Positions 1-8,529 are shown, numbered from the stretch's first letter. The stretch: DNA of 64,000 nt from SZAS-79 sp964599095 (GCA_964599095.1 CAZREB010000019.1:31988-95987); one strand, 5' to 3'. Notes: generated by a model from the letters alone, not told the origin. Program-made: numbers and translations.

Positions 1-416
1 TTCGCGGCCAGCGACTGGTCCACCGTCACGAGGATCGTATGCGTCCGGTCCTGCCCGGAGCCCATCCCCCCGCCCACTGCACTCCCGGTGCTCGAGTAGC
101 TGTAGGCGAACCCTTCGGTCCCGGCCCGCAATTGCCCGCCGCTCGCGCTGCCGGTGGACGCGGACGCGTGGCTGAACGTCGGCGTCGTGCCCCTCGTGCA
201 GCGGTACGTCATGCTGCCGGGCGCGGTGAGCGTCGTCGATGCGGCCGGATCGATGGTCAGTACGATGGTCGAGTTGGCCGTATTGAACTTGCACTTGCCC
301 GTGACCAGCGCGCTGATCGTGACGGTGTGCTCCGCTGCGGCCAGGGCCTGGCTGCTGCCCAGCCAGGTGCAGGCGGCTGCCACTCCCGCGGCCAGCAGGT
401 TGCGGTCGAACTTCAA
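1..416 (-). CDS. Spore coat U (SCPU) domain secreted protein, 3' end cut by the window
   Basis: Read on the minus strand, this gives a signal-peptide-like N-terminus (LLAAGVAAACTWLGSSQALA) followed by a beta-rich segment beginning EHTVTISALVTGKCKF, with GSMTYRCTRG and HTILVTVDQSL further on. This is the pattern of SCPU domains, which are secreted chaperone-usher-type pilin or coat subunits. The protein would be exported to the cell surface. No ATG is in frame. A TTG at 414-416 (TTG AAG TTC) is the best start I see, but it lacks a clear ribosome binding site. About 138 codons are visible and the C-terminus lies outside the window. No usher or chaperone gene is visible. Confidence 0.7.
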   Translation of the reverse strand, partial: MKFDRNLLAAGVAAACTWLGSSQALAAAEHTVTISALVTGKCKFNTANSTIVLTIDPAASTTLTAPGSMTYRCTRGTTPTFSHASASTGSASGGQLRAGTEGFAYSYSSTGSAVGGGMGSGQDRTHTILVTVDQSLAA

Positions 417-600
417 GGTCGGGATCGTCTTCGGCGTTACGGAATTTCCAGAATAGCTCCGCAAGCGGAACCGGGACTAGATCCAGATCAAATGGCGGGT
501 GGTTTTTTTCAGGACCGGCATGGACCGCAGGTCGGCGAACCCGGGCCTTCCGGTCCCGGCGACCGTTCGGCGCCGGGCGTTCCACCATCGTGAACGTCCC

Positions 601-621
601 GTCATTCCCATTCGGAATGAC
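601..621. promoter_or_regulatory. Perfect inverted repeat, candidate operator upstream of the Bug receptor
   Basis: GTCATTCC, a 5-nt spacer and GGAATGAC form a perfect 8-bp palindrome in the 273-bp gap between two divergent genes, about 70 bp before the receptor start at 690. Symmetry and position suit a dimeric regulator, but no regulator gene is adjacent, so the function is inferred. The rest of 417-689 shows nothing else I can name. Confidence 0.35.
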
Positions 622-689
622 CGCCGCCGAAGTCCCGCTGGTAGCATGATCCGCACTCGGGACAGTCGAACCCGAACCCGGAGGCCGGC

Positions 690-1682
690 ATGGCGCACCA
701 GAATCGCAGGCGATCATTCGTGGCGGCATGCCTGCTGGCGCCTTGCGCACTGCTCGGCCTCGCGTCGGCCGCCCTCGCGCAATCCTGGCCGGACAAGCCG
801 GTCCACCTGATCGTCGCGTATCCGCCCGGCGGCACGTCGGACATCGTCGGCCGGGCGCTCGCGCAGGCGCTCGGCGTGCGCCTCAAGCAGACCTTCATCG
901 TCGAGAACAAGGCCGGCGCTGGCGGTCTGATCGGCACCGACGCGGTCGCCAAGGCCGCGCCCGACGGGTACACGCTTTCGATCGCCGCCTCGGGGCCGAT
1001 CTCCTACCTGCCGGCGCTCGCGGCAAAGCTGCCTTACGACGTGCGCAAGGACTTCGAGCCGGTGGCCAACATCGTGACGGTCCCCAACCTGATGATCGTC
1101 AACCCGGCCTCGCGCATCAACTCGCTCGCGGACCTGGCCGCGTACGCCAGGGCAAATCCGGGCCAGGTGCCGTTCGGCTCCGCGGGCGTCGGCTCCTCCG
1201 GGCACATCTCGGGCGAACTGTTCAACCTGCTGGCCGGCGTGAAGATGATCCACGTGCCCTACCGCGGCAGCGGCCCCGCGCTGGTGGGACTCCTCGGCGG
1301 CGAGATCACGGTGATGTTCGAGAACCTGCCCTCGGCCCTGTCGCACGCGCGCAGCGGCAAGCTGCGCGGCATCGCCGTCCTGAGCAGGAAACGCAGCCCG
1401 AGCGCCCCGGAGTTCCCGACCACTTTCGAGCTGGGCATGCCGGACCTCGTCATCGCCAGTTCGACCGGGGTGCTCGCGCCCAAGGGCACGCCGCGCTCGG
1501 TCATCGCGCTGCTGGAGGGCACGCTGCGGGCGATCGCCTCCGACGCGGACATGGTGCGCACGTTCAGCGGGTTCGGCGCCGACATGGACTTCCTGGATGC
1601 CGCGCAGTACAAGGCCTACATCGACGACGAGATCGGGCGCTGGACCGTCGTCGGCCAGCGCGCAGGCATCAGGATCAAGTGA
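690..1682 (+). CDS. Bug-family tripartite tricarboxylate transporter (TTT) receptor
   Basis: This is a 330-residue periplasmic solute-binding protein of the Bug/TctC family, which delivers carboxylates or other small acids to TctAB-type permeases. Residues 1-30 are a signal peptide ending ALA before QSWPDKP, and the mature start holds the family motif YPPGGTSDIVGR (residues 44-55). GGAGG at 680-684 supports the ATG at 690. No tctA or tctB is in the window, so it is an orphan receptor, common in betaproteobacteria. The Rieske oxygenase follows after 39 bp in the same direction, suggesting that its ligand is a substrate or inducer of this cluster. The ligand cannot be told from sequence. Confidence 0.92.
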   Translation: MAHQNRRRSFVAACLLAPCALLGLASAALAQSWPDKPVHLIVAYPPGGTSDIVGRALAQALGVRLKQTFIVENKAGAGGLIGTDAVAKAAPDGYTLSIAASGPISYLPALAAKLPYDVRKDFEPVANIVTVPNLMIVNPASRINSLADLAAYARANPGQVPFGSAGVGSSGHISGELFNLLAGVKMIHVPYRGSGPALVGLLGGEITVMFENLPSALSHARSGKLRGIAVLSRKRSPSAPEFPTTFELGMPDLVIASSTGVLAPKGTPRSVIALLEGTLRAIASDADMVRTFSGFGADMDFLDAAQYKAYIDDEIGRWTVVGQRAGIRIK

Positions 1683-1721
1683 ACCGCATCGAATATCCAG
1701 GCCCAGGCAGGAGCGAAACCC

Positions 1722-2921
1722 ATGATCAGTGCAGATGACAACAGGCAGCTCACCTCGGTCGGGCCCGGTACGCCGCTGGGCGAAGTGCTGCGGCGCTACT
1801 GGGTGCCGGTGGGGCTGTCGGCCGACGTCACCGACCATCCGCAGCTGGTGCGGATCTTCGGCGAAGACCTCGTGCTCTTCCGGACGAAGCAGGGCCAGGC
1901 GGGCCTGATGGACGCGCGCTGCGCGCATCGCGGCGCATCGCTGGTCTACGGGTGGGTCGAGGAGGACGGCATCCGCTGCCGCTACCATGGCTGGCGCTAT
2001 GCGGCGAACGGCCGGTGCACCGAGATTCCCGGTGAAACCGGCCGCGCCGAACCCGGCCGGCCGGCGGCCGAAACGCGTTTGCAGCAGAAAACCTACGAGA
2101 CCCGCGAACTCGGCGGCCTGGTGTTCGCCTACATGGGCCCGCAGCCGGCGCCCGCGCTGCCGCGCCTCGACACGCTGGTGCGCACCGACGGCGTGCGCAA
2201 GGCGACGGTGGCGCGGATGATCGCGTGCAATTTCCTGCAGATCGTCGAGAACAGCATGGACCCGATGCACCTGCCCTTCGTCCACGGCGAGAGCATCAAG
2301 GTGTGGGCGGCGCTGCCGCAGTTCGAGATCGAGGACACCCCTTGGGGCCTCAAGCAGATCCAGTACCGGCCCGGCCCGACGCCGGCCGAGCGCTATGTCC
2401 GGGCGCTGGTCTATTTCCTGCCCTTCAACCGCATGGTCGGCATCCCGGCGCCCGAGGACGATTTCAGCACGGCCACGACGACGCGCACGATCTGGGCGGT
2501 GCCGGTCGACGACACGCACACGATCGAGTTCGAGGTGCGGTTCCAGCCGTCCAAGGGCGACCGGCCGGTGGACTTCCGGTTCGAATCCACGCCGGCCGAT
2601 TTCGAGCTCGAGCTCGAGCAGCCTTTCCAGCAATACCGCGTGCCGGCGGCCGGGCGCGTGTCCTACCCGAAGTTCTTCGGCGCGCAGGACCAGCTGATGC
2701 AGCTGAGCCAGGGCCCGATCGCGCCGCGCGAGCACGAGCACCTGCGCACCAGCGACCGCGGGGTCATCGCCGTCAGGAAAGCGCTTCGCCAGGCGATACA
2801 GGACGTGAAGGACGGCAGGGATCCGCGCGGCGTGATGCGCGGCGAAGCCGGCGAGCGCGTCATCGCCGTCGACCTGGAGGACCACCTCGAGCCGGTCGAT
2901 GCCTCCCTTGCACCCGCTTGA
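1722..2921 (+). CDS. Rieske [2Fe-2S] aromatic-ring-hydroxylating oxygenase, alpha subunit
   Basis: This 399-residue terminal oxygenase has an N-terminal Rieske domain with Cys67-x-His69 and Cys86-x2-His89 ligating the [2Fe-2S] cluster. The catalytic domain shows Asp180-x2-His183-x4-His188 (within NSMDPMHLPFVHG), the mononuclear iron ligands. It resembles the single-component phthalate-4,5-dioxygenase-like or O-demethylase group, which needs a separate reductase. No reductase is in the window. CAGGAG lies just before the ATG. It sits between a Bug receptor and a VOC protein in one direction, so oxidation or demethylation of an imported compound is likely. The substrate is unknown. Confidence 0.9.
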   Translation: MISADDNRQLTSVGPGTPLGEVLRRYWVPVGLSADVTDHPQLVRIFGEDLVLFRTKQGQAGLMDARCAHRGASLVYGWVEEDGIRCRYHGWRYAANGRCTEIPGETGRAEPGRPAAETRLQQKTYETRELGGLVFAYMGPQPAPALPRLDTLVRTDGVRKATVARMIACNFLQIVENSMDPMHLPFVHGESIKVWAALPQFEIEDTPWGLKQIQYRPGPTPAERYVRALVYFLPFNRMVGIPAPEDDFSTATTTRTIWAVPVDDTHTIEFEVRFQPSKGDRPVDFRFESTPADFELELEQPFQQYRVPAAGRVSYPKFFGAQDQLMQLSQGPIAPREHEHLRTSDRGVIAVRKALRQAIQDVKDGRDPRGVMRGEAGERVIAVDLEDHLEPVDASLAPA

Positions 2922-2939
2922 TGGATTGAGGAAACCCCG

Positions 2940-3308
2940 ATGCCAGTCACAGGACTAGACCACTACGCGCTGCTCACTTCGGACGTCGCGCGAACCACCC
3001 GCTTCTACACCGAGGTCGTCGGGCTCGAAGTCGGTTTCCGGCCGAAAATGACTTTCGAAGGCGTTTGGCTCTATGCCGGCGGCTACCCGATCGTCCACAT
3101 CATCGAAGGCAAGCCGATCGCGACGAAGGAGACCGGGGCCGTCGATCACCTCGCGCTCAAGGCCGTCGGGAGCGTCGATGCCGCGCTGGACAAGATCAAG
3201 GCGCACGGTGTGGAGTACACGATGCGCGTCCTCGAACGAACCGGGGTCACGCAGGTCTTCTTTCGCGACCCGGACGGCGTCGGCGTCGAATTGAACTTCG
3301 CGCCCTGA
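2940..3308 (+). CDS. VOC-family (glyoxalase/extradiol dioxygenase-like) protein
   Basis: This is a 122-residue single-module vicinal-oxygen-chelate protein. His8, His70 and Glu117 sit where the metal ligands of the fold are expected (LDHYAL near the start, VDHLAL in the middle, GVELNF at the end). GAGGAAA precedes the ATG, and the gene starts 18 bp after the Rieske oxygenase. VOC proteins include lyases, ring-cleavage enzymes, isomerases and binding proteins. Co-transcription with an oxygenase suggests a downstream catabolic step, but the reaction cannot be fixed from sequence. Confidence 0.85.
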   Translation: MPVTGLDHYALLTSDVARTTRFYTEVVGLEVGFRPKMTFEGVWLYAGGYPIVHIIEGKPIATKETGAVDHLALKAVGSVDAALDKIKAHGVEYTMRVLERTGVTQVFFRDPDGVGVELNFAP

Positions 3309-3438
3309 ACGGCAGGTAGTTGCACTGCACAAGCAATTCCGCTATGTAACGCGCCCGCCCGATCGGGGCCTGCGTTTATTGCGCTGCGAGTAGGCAAGAG
3401 GCACCATCTTCGCGACCCAACCAAGGAGCGGAAAGAAC

Positions 3439-4470
3439 ATGATCCGGTCGCGCACGCGCATTGCATTCCTTGCCACCCTTTGCTCGATCACCTTCGGGTG
3501 GCCGGCTGCCGCAACCGCGGCGGACCTCAACGTCAAGGTGGCCGACCATTTCCCGCCGGGCCACGTGATCCCGGCGACGCTGCTGCGGCCGTGGATGTCG
3601 AAGGTCGAGGAGCTCACCGCGAAGAAGGTACGGTTCACGCACTTCCCGGCCCAGCAGCTCGTCAAGCAGAACGAGGCGCTGAGCGCGGTGCAGCGGCGCA
3701 TCGTCGACATCGTGCTGATCAACCCGGGCCTCTTTCCGAGCGAGTTCCCGCTTACCGGCGTGAGCTTCCTGCCCAACGGGTACGACACCGTGGTCCACGG
3801 CGGCAAGGCCCTGCAGGAGCTTTTCAGGCAGCCGGCGGTGGTCGAGGAATTCCGCAAGGCCGGCCTGCGCGTGCTGCTGGTCGAGCCGCTGGACGCCTAC
3901 GAGGCCCTCACCAACCGCCCGGTCGACCGGCCCGCCGACCTCAAGGGACTGAAGATCCGTGCCGCCGGCGAAGGCCAGCTGGCCGCCACCCGGGCGCTCG
4001 GTGCGACACCGGCCACGATCGCAGCCCCGGAGATGTACACCGGCGTCCAGCGCGGCACGATCGACGGCGTGCTGTTCGGCTACAGCATCTCGAAGTCCTA
4101 CAAGCTCGACGAAGTCGCGAAGTTCGGCACGCTGGGCGCGAACATCGCGTATGCACACGTGCTTTACTGCGTCACGGAAGCGTCGTGGAACTCGTGGCCC
4201 GCCGACGTGCAGGCGGCGATGACGAAGGCGGCATCCGGCGTCATGCCGAAAGCCTGGCAGGACCTCGACAAGTCGACCACCGACGTGATCGCGGCCTTCC
4301 AGAAATCCGGGGTCAGGATCACCGACGTGCGCAAGAACGGCACCGCGAAGGAATGGCAGGACCTGCTGAAGCCGGTCAACCAGCAGTGGGCCGAATCGAT
4401 GAAGGCCAAGGGCCTGCCGGGTCCCGAAGTGCTCGCGGCGTGGGAGAAAGCGCTGGCAGCCGCCCGCTGA
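3439..4470 (+). CDS. dctP: TRAP transporter substrate-binding protein, DctP type
   Basis: This 343-residue periplasmic receptor belongs to a tripartite ATP-independent transporter. Residues 1 to about 28 form a signal peptide (CSITFGWPAAATA). The mature protein has the DctP layout, including RPADLKGLKIRAAGEGQ in the middle, the segment that holds the carboxylate-binding Arg in this family. The small permease overlaps its stop codon and the large permease follows, giving a complete dctPQM operon. A 130-bp gap separates it from the VOC gene, so it may have its own promoter. The ligand is probably an organic acid, by family. Confidence 0.93.
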   Translation: MIRSRTRIAFLATLCSITFGWPAAATAADLNVKVADHFPPGHVIPATLLRPWMSKVEELTAKKVRFTHFPAQQLVKQNEALSAVQRRIVDIVLINPGLFPSEFPLTGVSFLPNGYDTVVHGGKALQELFRQPAVVEEFRKAGLRVLLVEPLDAYEALTNRPVDRPADLKGLKIRAAGEGQLAATRALGATPATIAAPEMYTGVQRGTIDGVLFGYSISKSYKLDEVAKFGTLGANIAYAHVLYCVTEASWNSWPADVQAAMTKAASGVMPKAWQDLDKSTTDVIAAFQKSGVRITDVRKNGTAKEWQDLLKPVNQQWAESMKAKGLPGPEVLAAWEKALAAAR

Positions 4471-4985
4471 TGCTCGGGCTGGTCGACCGCCTGTGCCGCT
4501 GGGCAACCGCGGCGGCAATCGCGGGCATGGTGGTCCTGGTGGTGGCCGATGCGATCGGCCGCACGATCCGCATGCCGGTCCCCGGCGCCGTGGAGGTCAC
4601 CGAGGAATACCTGATGGTCGCCATCGTGTTCCTCGCGATGGGCTTCACGCACGCCGAAGGCCGCCACATCCGGATCGAGCTGTTCGAGCGCTGGATCCCG
4701 TGGCTGGCCAGCGCGGCCGTCAGGATCGGCATCGAGGCGGTTTCGCTCGTCTATTTCGCGCTGATCGCCTGGCAGGGCCTGGACAATGCGCGCAGCGCCT
4801 TTGCGATAGACAAGCGCTCCACCAGCGAGCTCAACTACCCGGTCGGCCCGGCCTACTCGCTGGTGGTCATCGGCAGCGTGGTCATGTGCCTCTGGCTGGT
4901 GCGTGACATCATCATGCTGGCCCGCGGGAAGCCGATCAGGCGGGCGCACGACGCCACGGACTCGTCGGCCAGGCCGCAGGAATGA
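4470..4985 (+). CDS. dctQ: TRAP transporter small permease, DctQ type
   Basis: The ATG at 4470 overlaps the TGA of dctP by one base, so the true gene is much shorter than the open frame that continues upstream. The 171-residue product has four hydrophobic segments (roughly residues 10-30, 48-62, 80-100 and 127-148) and GRHIRIELF after the second, the loop typical of DctQ. It forms the membrane complex with DctM and uses a sodium gradient. The reading frame overlaps the dctM start by 4 bp (ATGA), which indicates translational coupling. Confidence 0.9.
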   Translation: MLGLVDRLCRWATAAAIAGMVVLVVADAIGRTIRMPVPGAVEVTEEYLMVAIVFLAMGFTHAEGRHIRIELFERWIPWLASAAVRIGIEAVSLVYFALIAWQGLDNARSAFAIDKRSTSELNYPVGPAYSLVVIGSVVMCLWLVRDIIMLARGKPIRRAHDATDSSARPQE

Positions 4986-6283
4986 GCGCCACCCTGACGA
5001 CGGCGATCCCGCTCGCGCTCCTCGTCCTGTTCTTCATCGCCGGCATGCCGATCGGCATCGCCCTCGGCGTGGCCGGCGTGCTCGGCATCTACCTTTCCGG
5101 CGGCACCGATGCCGTGCTGGGCCTGCTGACGCTCGCGCCGTACGGCACGTCGGCAAGCTTCCTGCTGACCGCAGTGCCGATGTTCGTGCTGATGGCGGAG
5201 TTCTGCACCCGCGGCGGCATCGCGCGCGACCTCTATCACGCCGCCTACCGGTGGATGGGGCACTGGCCGGGCGGCCTCGCGATGGCGACGGTGATGTCGT
5301 CCGCACTCATGGGCGCGATGTCGGGGGCCAGCACCGCGTCGGCCGCCGCGATCACCGGCGCGAGCATGCCGGAGATGAAGCGCTACGGATACGACGCATC
5401 GTTCTCCACCGGCACGCTCGCCATCGGCGGAACGCTCGCGATCATGATCCCGCCGAGCATCCCGATGGTGGTGTACGGCGTACTGACCGAGACCTCGATC
5501 GGCCAGATGTTCATCGCGGGGATCGTCCCCGGCATCCTCACCGCGCTGCTCTACATGGGCGTGGTCTGGGCCTGGGTGCGGATCGACCCGGCGGTCGCGC
5601 CGAAGATCCGGCCCTTCGGATGGAATGAGCGGTTCGCATCGCTCAAGCCCGTCTGGGCCACGGTGGCGCTGGTCACGCTGCTGATCGGCGGCATGTACGT
5701 GGGCCTGTTCACGGCAACCGAAGCCGGCGCGGTCGGTGCGGCCGGCGCTTTCGTCATCACCGTGTCGATGGGCCGGCTGAAGCCGAAAGACATCCTGCCT
5801 GCGCTCTACAATACCGGCATGACGACCGCGATGATCATGGTGATCGTGATCGGCGCGCATTTCTTCGCCTATTTCCTGACCATCGACGGCGTCACGCAGG
5901 CCGTCAGCAGCGCCCTGGCCGCCTCGCCGCTCGGCCCGATGGGCACTATGGTGCTGATCATCCTGCCGATCTACATCGTGCTCGGCATGTTCATGGACAA
6001 CGTGCCGATCCTGCTGCTGACGCTGCCGGTCGTGTTCCCGGCCGTCGTCGCGATGGGGTTCGACCCGATCTGGTTCGGCGTGATCGTGATCGTCATGGGC
6101 GAAATCGGCCTCGTGACGCCGCCGGTCGGGCTCACGGTCTTCGTCGTCAGTTCGGTGGCCAAGGTGCCGCTGGACAAGGTGTTCCGGGGCGCGGCGCCCT
6201 TCCTCGCCGCGGAGGCTGTCATGATCGGCCTCCTCATTGCTTTTCCCGGGATCGCGACTTTCCTGCCAAAACTGATGAAATGA
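4982..6283 (+). CDS. dctM: TRAP transporter large permease, DctM type
   Basis: This 433-residue polytopic inner-membrane protein is the usual size for DctM. It shows family motifs such as MSGASTASAAAITGASMPEM, IGGTLAIMIPPSIPMVVYG and the C-terminal MGEIGLVTPPVGLTVFVV. It forms the transport channel of the TRAP system with DctQ. Its start overlaps dctQ and it ends 13 bp before the UGSC selenoprotein start, so the transporter and the selenoprotein pair are very probably one transcript. Confidence 0.95.
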   Translation: MSATLTTAIPLALLVLFFIAGMPIGIALGVAGVLGIYLSGGTDAVLGLLTLAPYGTSASFLLTAVPMFVLMAEFCTRGGIARDLYHAAYRWMGHWPGGLAMATVMSSALMGAMSGASTASAAAITGASMPEMKRYGYDASFSTGTLAIGGTLAIMIPPSIPMVVYGVLTETSIGQMFIAGIVPGILTALLYMGVVWAWVRIDPAVAPKIRPFGWNERFASLKPVWATVALVTLLIGGMYVGLFTATEAGAVGAAGAFVITVSMGRLKPKDILPALYNTGMTTAMIMVIVIGAHFFAYFLTIDGVTQAVSSALAASPLGPMGTMVLIILPIYIVLGMFMDNVPILLLTLPVVFPAVVAMGFDPIWFGVIVIVMGEIGLVTPPVGLTVFVVSSVAKVPLDKVFRGAAPFLAAEAVMIGLLIAFPGIATFLPKLMK

Positions 6284-6296
6284 AGGAGACCCTGCC

Positions 6297-6830
6297 ATGC
6301 AAATCCTCGATCCAGTCGCACCGCCGCCGGCCGAAGTGTCGGGCATGCCCGAGCGCCGGGCGACGCTCGATGGCCTGACCGTCGCCGTGCTGACCAACAA
6401 GTGGGTCAGCATGGACGTGATCTCGAACCGCCTCGCCGAGCGCCTCAAGGCCGACCACAAGGTCGCCGACGTGATGATCGAGCCGGTGCCGCTGAACGGC
6501 GGCGCGCCGGCCGACGTGCTCGCACGCGTGCTCGAACGCGCCGACCTCGCCGTGGTGGGCATGGCCAACTGAGGGTCGTGCACGGCGTGGAGTGTCCACG
6601 ACCAAATCGCACTGATCCGCGGCGGCGTGCCGGCCATCGTGGTCGTCACCGAGCGCTTCGTGAACCTCGCGAAGTCGACGAGCATGACGCAGGGCGTGCC
6701 GACCGCCCCGATGGTGATCCTGCCGCGCAGCGAAGCCGTCGAGTACGCCGGCCCCGAGGCCATGGAGAAGGCGGCCGAGACGACGCTGCGCGGATTCCTC
6801 GACTGCTTCCTTGAAACCGCCGCCCCATGA
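6297..6830 (+). CDS. UGSC-family selenoprotein (in-frame TGA = Sec), copy A
   Basis: The frame opens at ATG 6297 (AGGAGA just upstream) and meets one TGA at 6570-6572, after which it continues uninterrupted to 6830. Reading TGA as selenocysteine gives 177 residues with MAN-U-GSCTAW at Sec92, the motif of the known UGSC (seleno)protein family. The N-terminal half has an alternating strand/helix look (LDGLTVAVLTNKWVSMDVIS). After the Sec, IRGGVPAIVVVTERF continues the same fold. A potential hairpin follows the TGA. The next gene overlaps by 4 bp (ATGA). A Sec-x-x-Cys pair suggests a redox or reductive role, but no reaction is established by the sequence. A standard caller would report two fragments. 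Confidence 0.9.
6573..6603 (+). promoter_or_regulatory. Candidate bacterial SECIS hairpin directly after the Sec TGA, copy A
   Basis: GGTCGTG at 6574-6580 pairs perfectly with CACGACC at 6597-6603. CAC (6581-6583) can extend the stem with GTG (6592-6594) across a 2-nt bulge, leaving an 8-nt loop GGCGTGGA that contains G and GT. Bacterial SECIS elements lie inside the coding region just downstream of the UGA and bind SelB, and this has the right place and size. Its function is inferred from position and pairing. Confidence 0.7.
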
Positions 6831-7873
6831 ACGCACCTGCCAAAGCCGCCGTCCTCGAGGTCCCGGACGACCCCGAGCAACTTTTCGAGTATGCAATCGA
6901 GCACGGCTGGTCCGACGGCCTGCCGATCATTCCGCCGACGCCCGAGCGCGTCGCGCGCATGATGGCGTCGGTGTCCCGCGCGCCGGACGAAGTGGTGTCG
7001 CTGTTGAATCCGCGCCAAGGCGAAGCCACCGTCGAGCGCGTCGCCGTCAGCGCGGTGATGGCCGGCTGCGCGCCGGTGCATTTCCCTGTCGTGCTGGCCG
7101 CGGTCGAGGCCGTGGCCGACAAGGCCTTCAACCTGCACGGCATCCAGGCGACGACCAACCCGGTCGGGCCGCTGATCATCATCAACGGCCCGATCCGGCA
7201 CGCCGCAGGCGTCAACTGCGGCCGCAATGCGCTCGGGCCGGGCTGCCGCGCCAATGCCACCATCGGCCGCGCGCTGCGCCTGTGCCTGATCAACATCGGC
7301 GGCGGCATCCCGGGCGAGACCGACAAGGCGATCCTCGGCATGCCCGGCAAGTACACCTTCTGCCTGGGCGAATACGAGGAAGAGAGCCCGTGGGAGCCGC
7401 TGCACGTGTCGCGCGGGCTGAAGAAGGAAGACAGCGCGGTCACGGTGGCGTCGGTGCAGGGCACCAATAACGTCGTGATCCTGTCGGGCAACGGCGAGGA
7501 TGCCCTGATGCTGGTGGCCGACGCGATGATGACCATGGGCAACAACAACGTGGTCTCCGGCAACGGCAACCCGGTGGTGTTCTTCTCGCCGGGGCATGCG
7601 CGCCTGCTGCACGACCAGGGCTTCAAGACGCGGCGCTCGGTGCAGGAGTTCCTGTTCGAGCATGCGCGCATCCCGGTCGACAGGTTCCCGAAGCGCGAGA
7701 TCCTGCCGAGCAAGCCGATGTCGATCCGCACCGTGATCGACGGCAAGGTCTGTGCGATCCACGAGCCGGACGACCTGCTCGTGGTCGTGGCCGGCGGCCC
7801 GGAGCCCTACCACATCACCTATTGCGCGAGTATCGGCAACTCTATTGCGCCGACGGTGAAGATCACCGCCTAG
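6827..7873 (+). CDS. Conserved partner of UGSC selenoprotein, copy A
   Basis: The 348-residue protein starts inside the end of the UGSC gene (ATGA overlap), so the two are translationally coupled. I do not recognise a characterised enzyme. It shares blocks in order with the product of 21291-22376: GWSDGLPIIPPT, VMAGCAPVHFPVV, ATTNPVGPLIIINGP, CRANATIGRALRL followed by NIGGGIPGE, and PWEPLHVSRG. No signal peptide or membrane segment is visible, so it is likely cytoplasmic. Conserved glycine-rich turns and several Asn and Cys residues could form an active site. Because two paralogs each sit beside a UGSC gene, I infer that it is the large subunit or obligate partner of the selenoprotein. Confidence 0.85.
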   Translation: MNAPAKAAVLEVPDDPEQLFEYAIEHGWSDGLPIIPPTPERVARMMASVSRAPDEVVSLLNPRQGEATVERVAVSAVMAGCAPVHFPVVLAAVEAVADKAFNLHGIQATTNPVGPLIIINGPIRHAAGVNCGRNALGPGCRANATIGRALRLCLINIGGGIPGETDKAILGMPGKYTFCLGEYEEESPWEPLHVSRGLKKEDSAVTVASVQGTNNVVILSGNGEDALMLVADAMMTMGNNNVVSGNGNPVVFFSPGHARLLHDQGFKTRRSVQEFLFEHARIPVDRFPKREILPSKPMSIRTVIDGKVCAIHEPDDLLVVVAGGPEPYHITYCASIGNSIAPTVKITA

Positions 7874-7961
7874 CCCCACTCATCGGCGCGAGTGCGACAC
7901 CCGCGGATCGATCACGCCGCGGCGGCGTCGGCGTTCCGCACATCCGGTTTTCGGTCGGGGG

Positions 7962-8525
7962 CTACTTGCAGTTCTTCGTGCAGCCGGTGGTCCTCACGTC
8001 CGGGCGCGGATCCGGCACGAATCCGTCGCGGTTCGGCATTTTCAGCGCAGTCAGTGTTCCCGCATCGATCTTTGCGCCCGCCGGAACGAGGTCGTTCAGG
8101 AACAGCACATATCCGGCGACCGCATAGACATCTTCGTTCGAGAGCGATTGGGGCGCGTTCAGCGGCATGGCACGGCGGATATAGTCGAACAACGTGGTCG
8201 CATAGGGCCAATAACTGCCCACGGTGAACACCGGCTTCGCGGTGCCCAGCGTTCCGCGTCCGCCGGCGAGACGGTCGCCGGCGCCGCCCTCGCCTTTGAG
8301 GCCATGACAAGCCGCGCATTGGGCTTCGTAAACTTCCCGCCCGCGCGCCACCGTGCCGCTCCCCGACGGCAGGTTCTTGCCGTCGGGCGCGACGTCGATG
8401 TTCCACGCGGCAATCTCCGAGGGCGTAGCCACGCGGCCGAGGTTGTATCGGGACTGCGCCTCGACCGGTGAGGCCCAAAGACCGGCGACCGCCAGGGCGC
8501 AAAACAGCCCGAAGAAATTGCGCAT
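7962..8525 (-). CDS. soxD: SoxD-like c-type cytochrome subunit of a sulfite/sulfane dehydrogenase
   Basis: This 187-residue exported cytochrome c starts at MRNFFGLF, 4 bp past the stop of the molybdoenzyme gene. It has a signal peptide (about residues 1-24, ending VEAQ), one heme site Cys70-Ala-Ala-Cys73-His74, and RRAMPLNAPQ downstream, where the axial Met is expected. It would accept electrons from the adjacent molybdopterin subunit in the periplasm. A Met six codons upstream (MRTIDP) is an alternative start. No soxXYZAB genes are in the window, so the pair may act as a stand-alone sulfite dehydrogenase (SorAB-like) rather than part of a full Sox system. Confidence 0.8.
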   Translation of the reverse strand: MRNFFGLFCALAVAGLWASPVEAQSRYNLGRVATPSEIAAWNIDVAPDGKNLPSGSGTVARGREVYEAQCAACHGLKGEGGAGDRLAGGRGTLGTAKPVFTVGSYWPYATTLFDYIRRAMPLNAPQSLSNEDVYAVAGYVLFLNDLVPAGAKIDAGTLTALKMPNRDGFVPDPRPDVRTTGCTKNCK

Positions 8526-8529
8526 CGGG

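Noticed and set aside
714..2885. 723-residue minus-strand open frame
   Set aside because: A shadow frame antisense to the Bug receptor and Rieske oxygenase, with no recognisable motif.
6570..6572. TGA in the UGSC A frame read as a stop (pseudogene or two small genes)
   Set aside because: The frame continues with coding character, the UGSC motif matches a known Sec family, a second locus shows the same feature, and a hairpin follows.
4853..7879. 1008-residue minus-strand open frame
   Set aside because: A high-GC shadow of dctQ, dctM, the UGSC gene and its partner. Its composition is Arg/His/Asp-rich with no domain.
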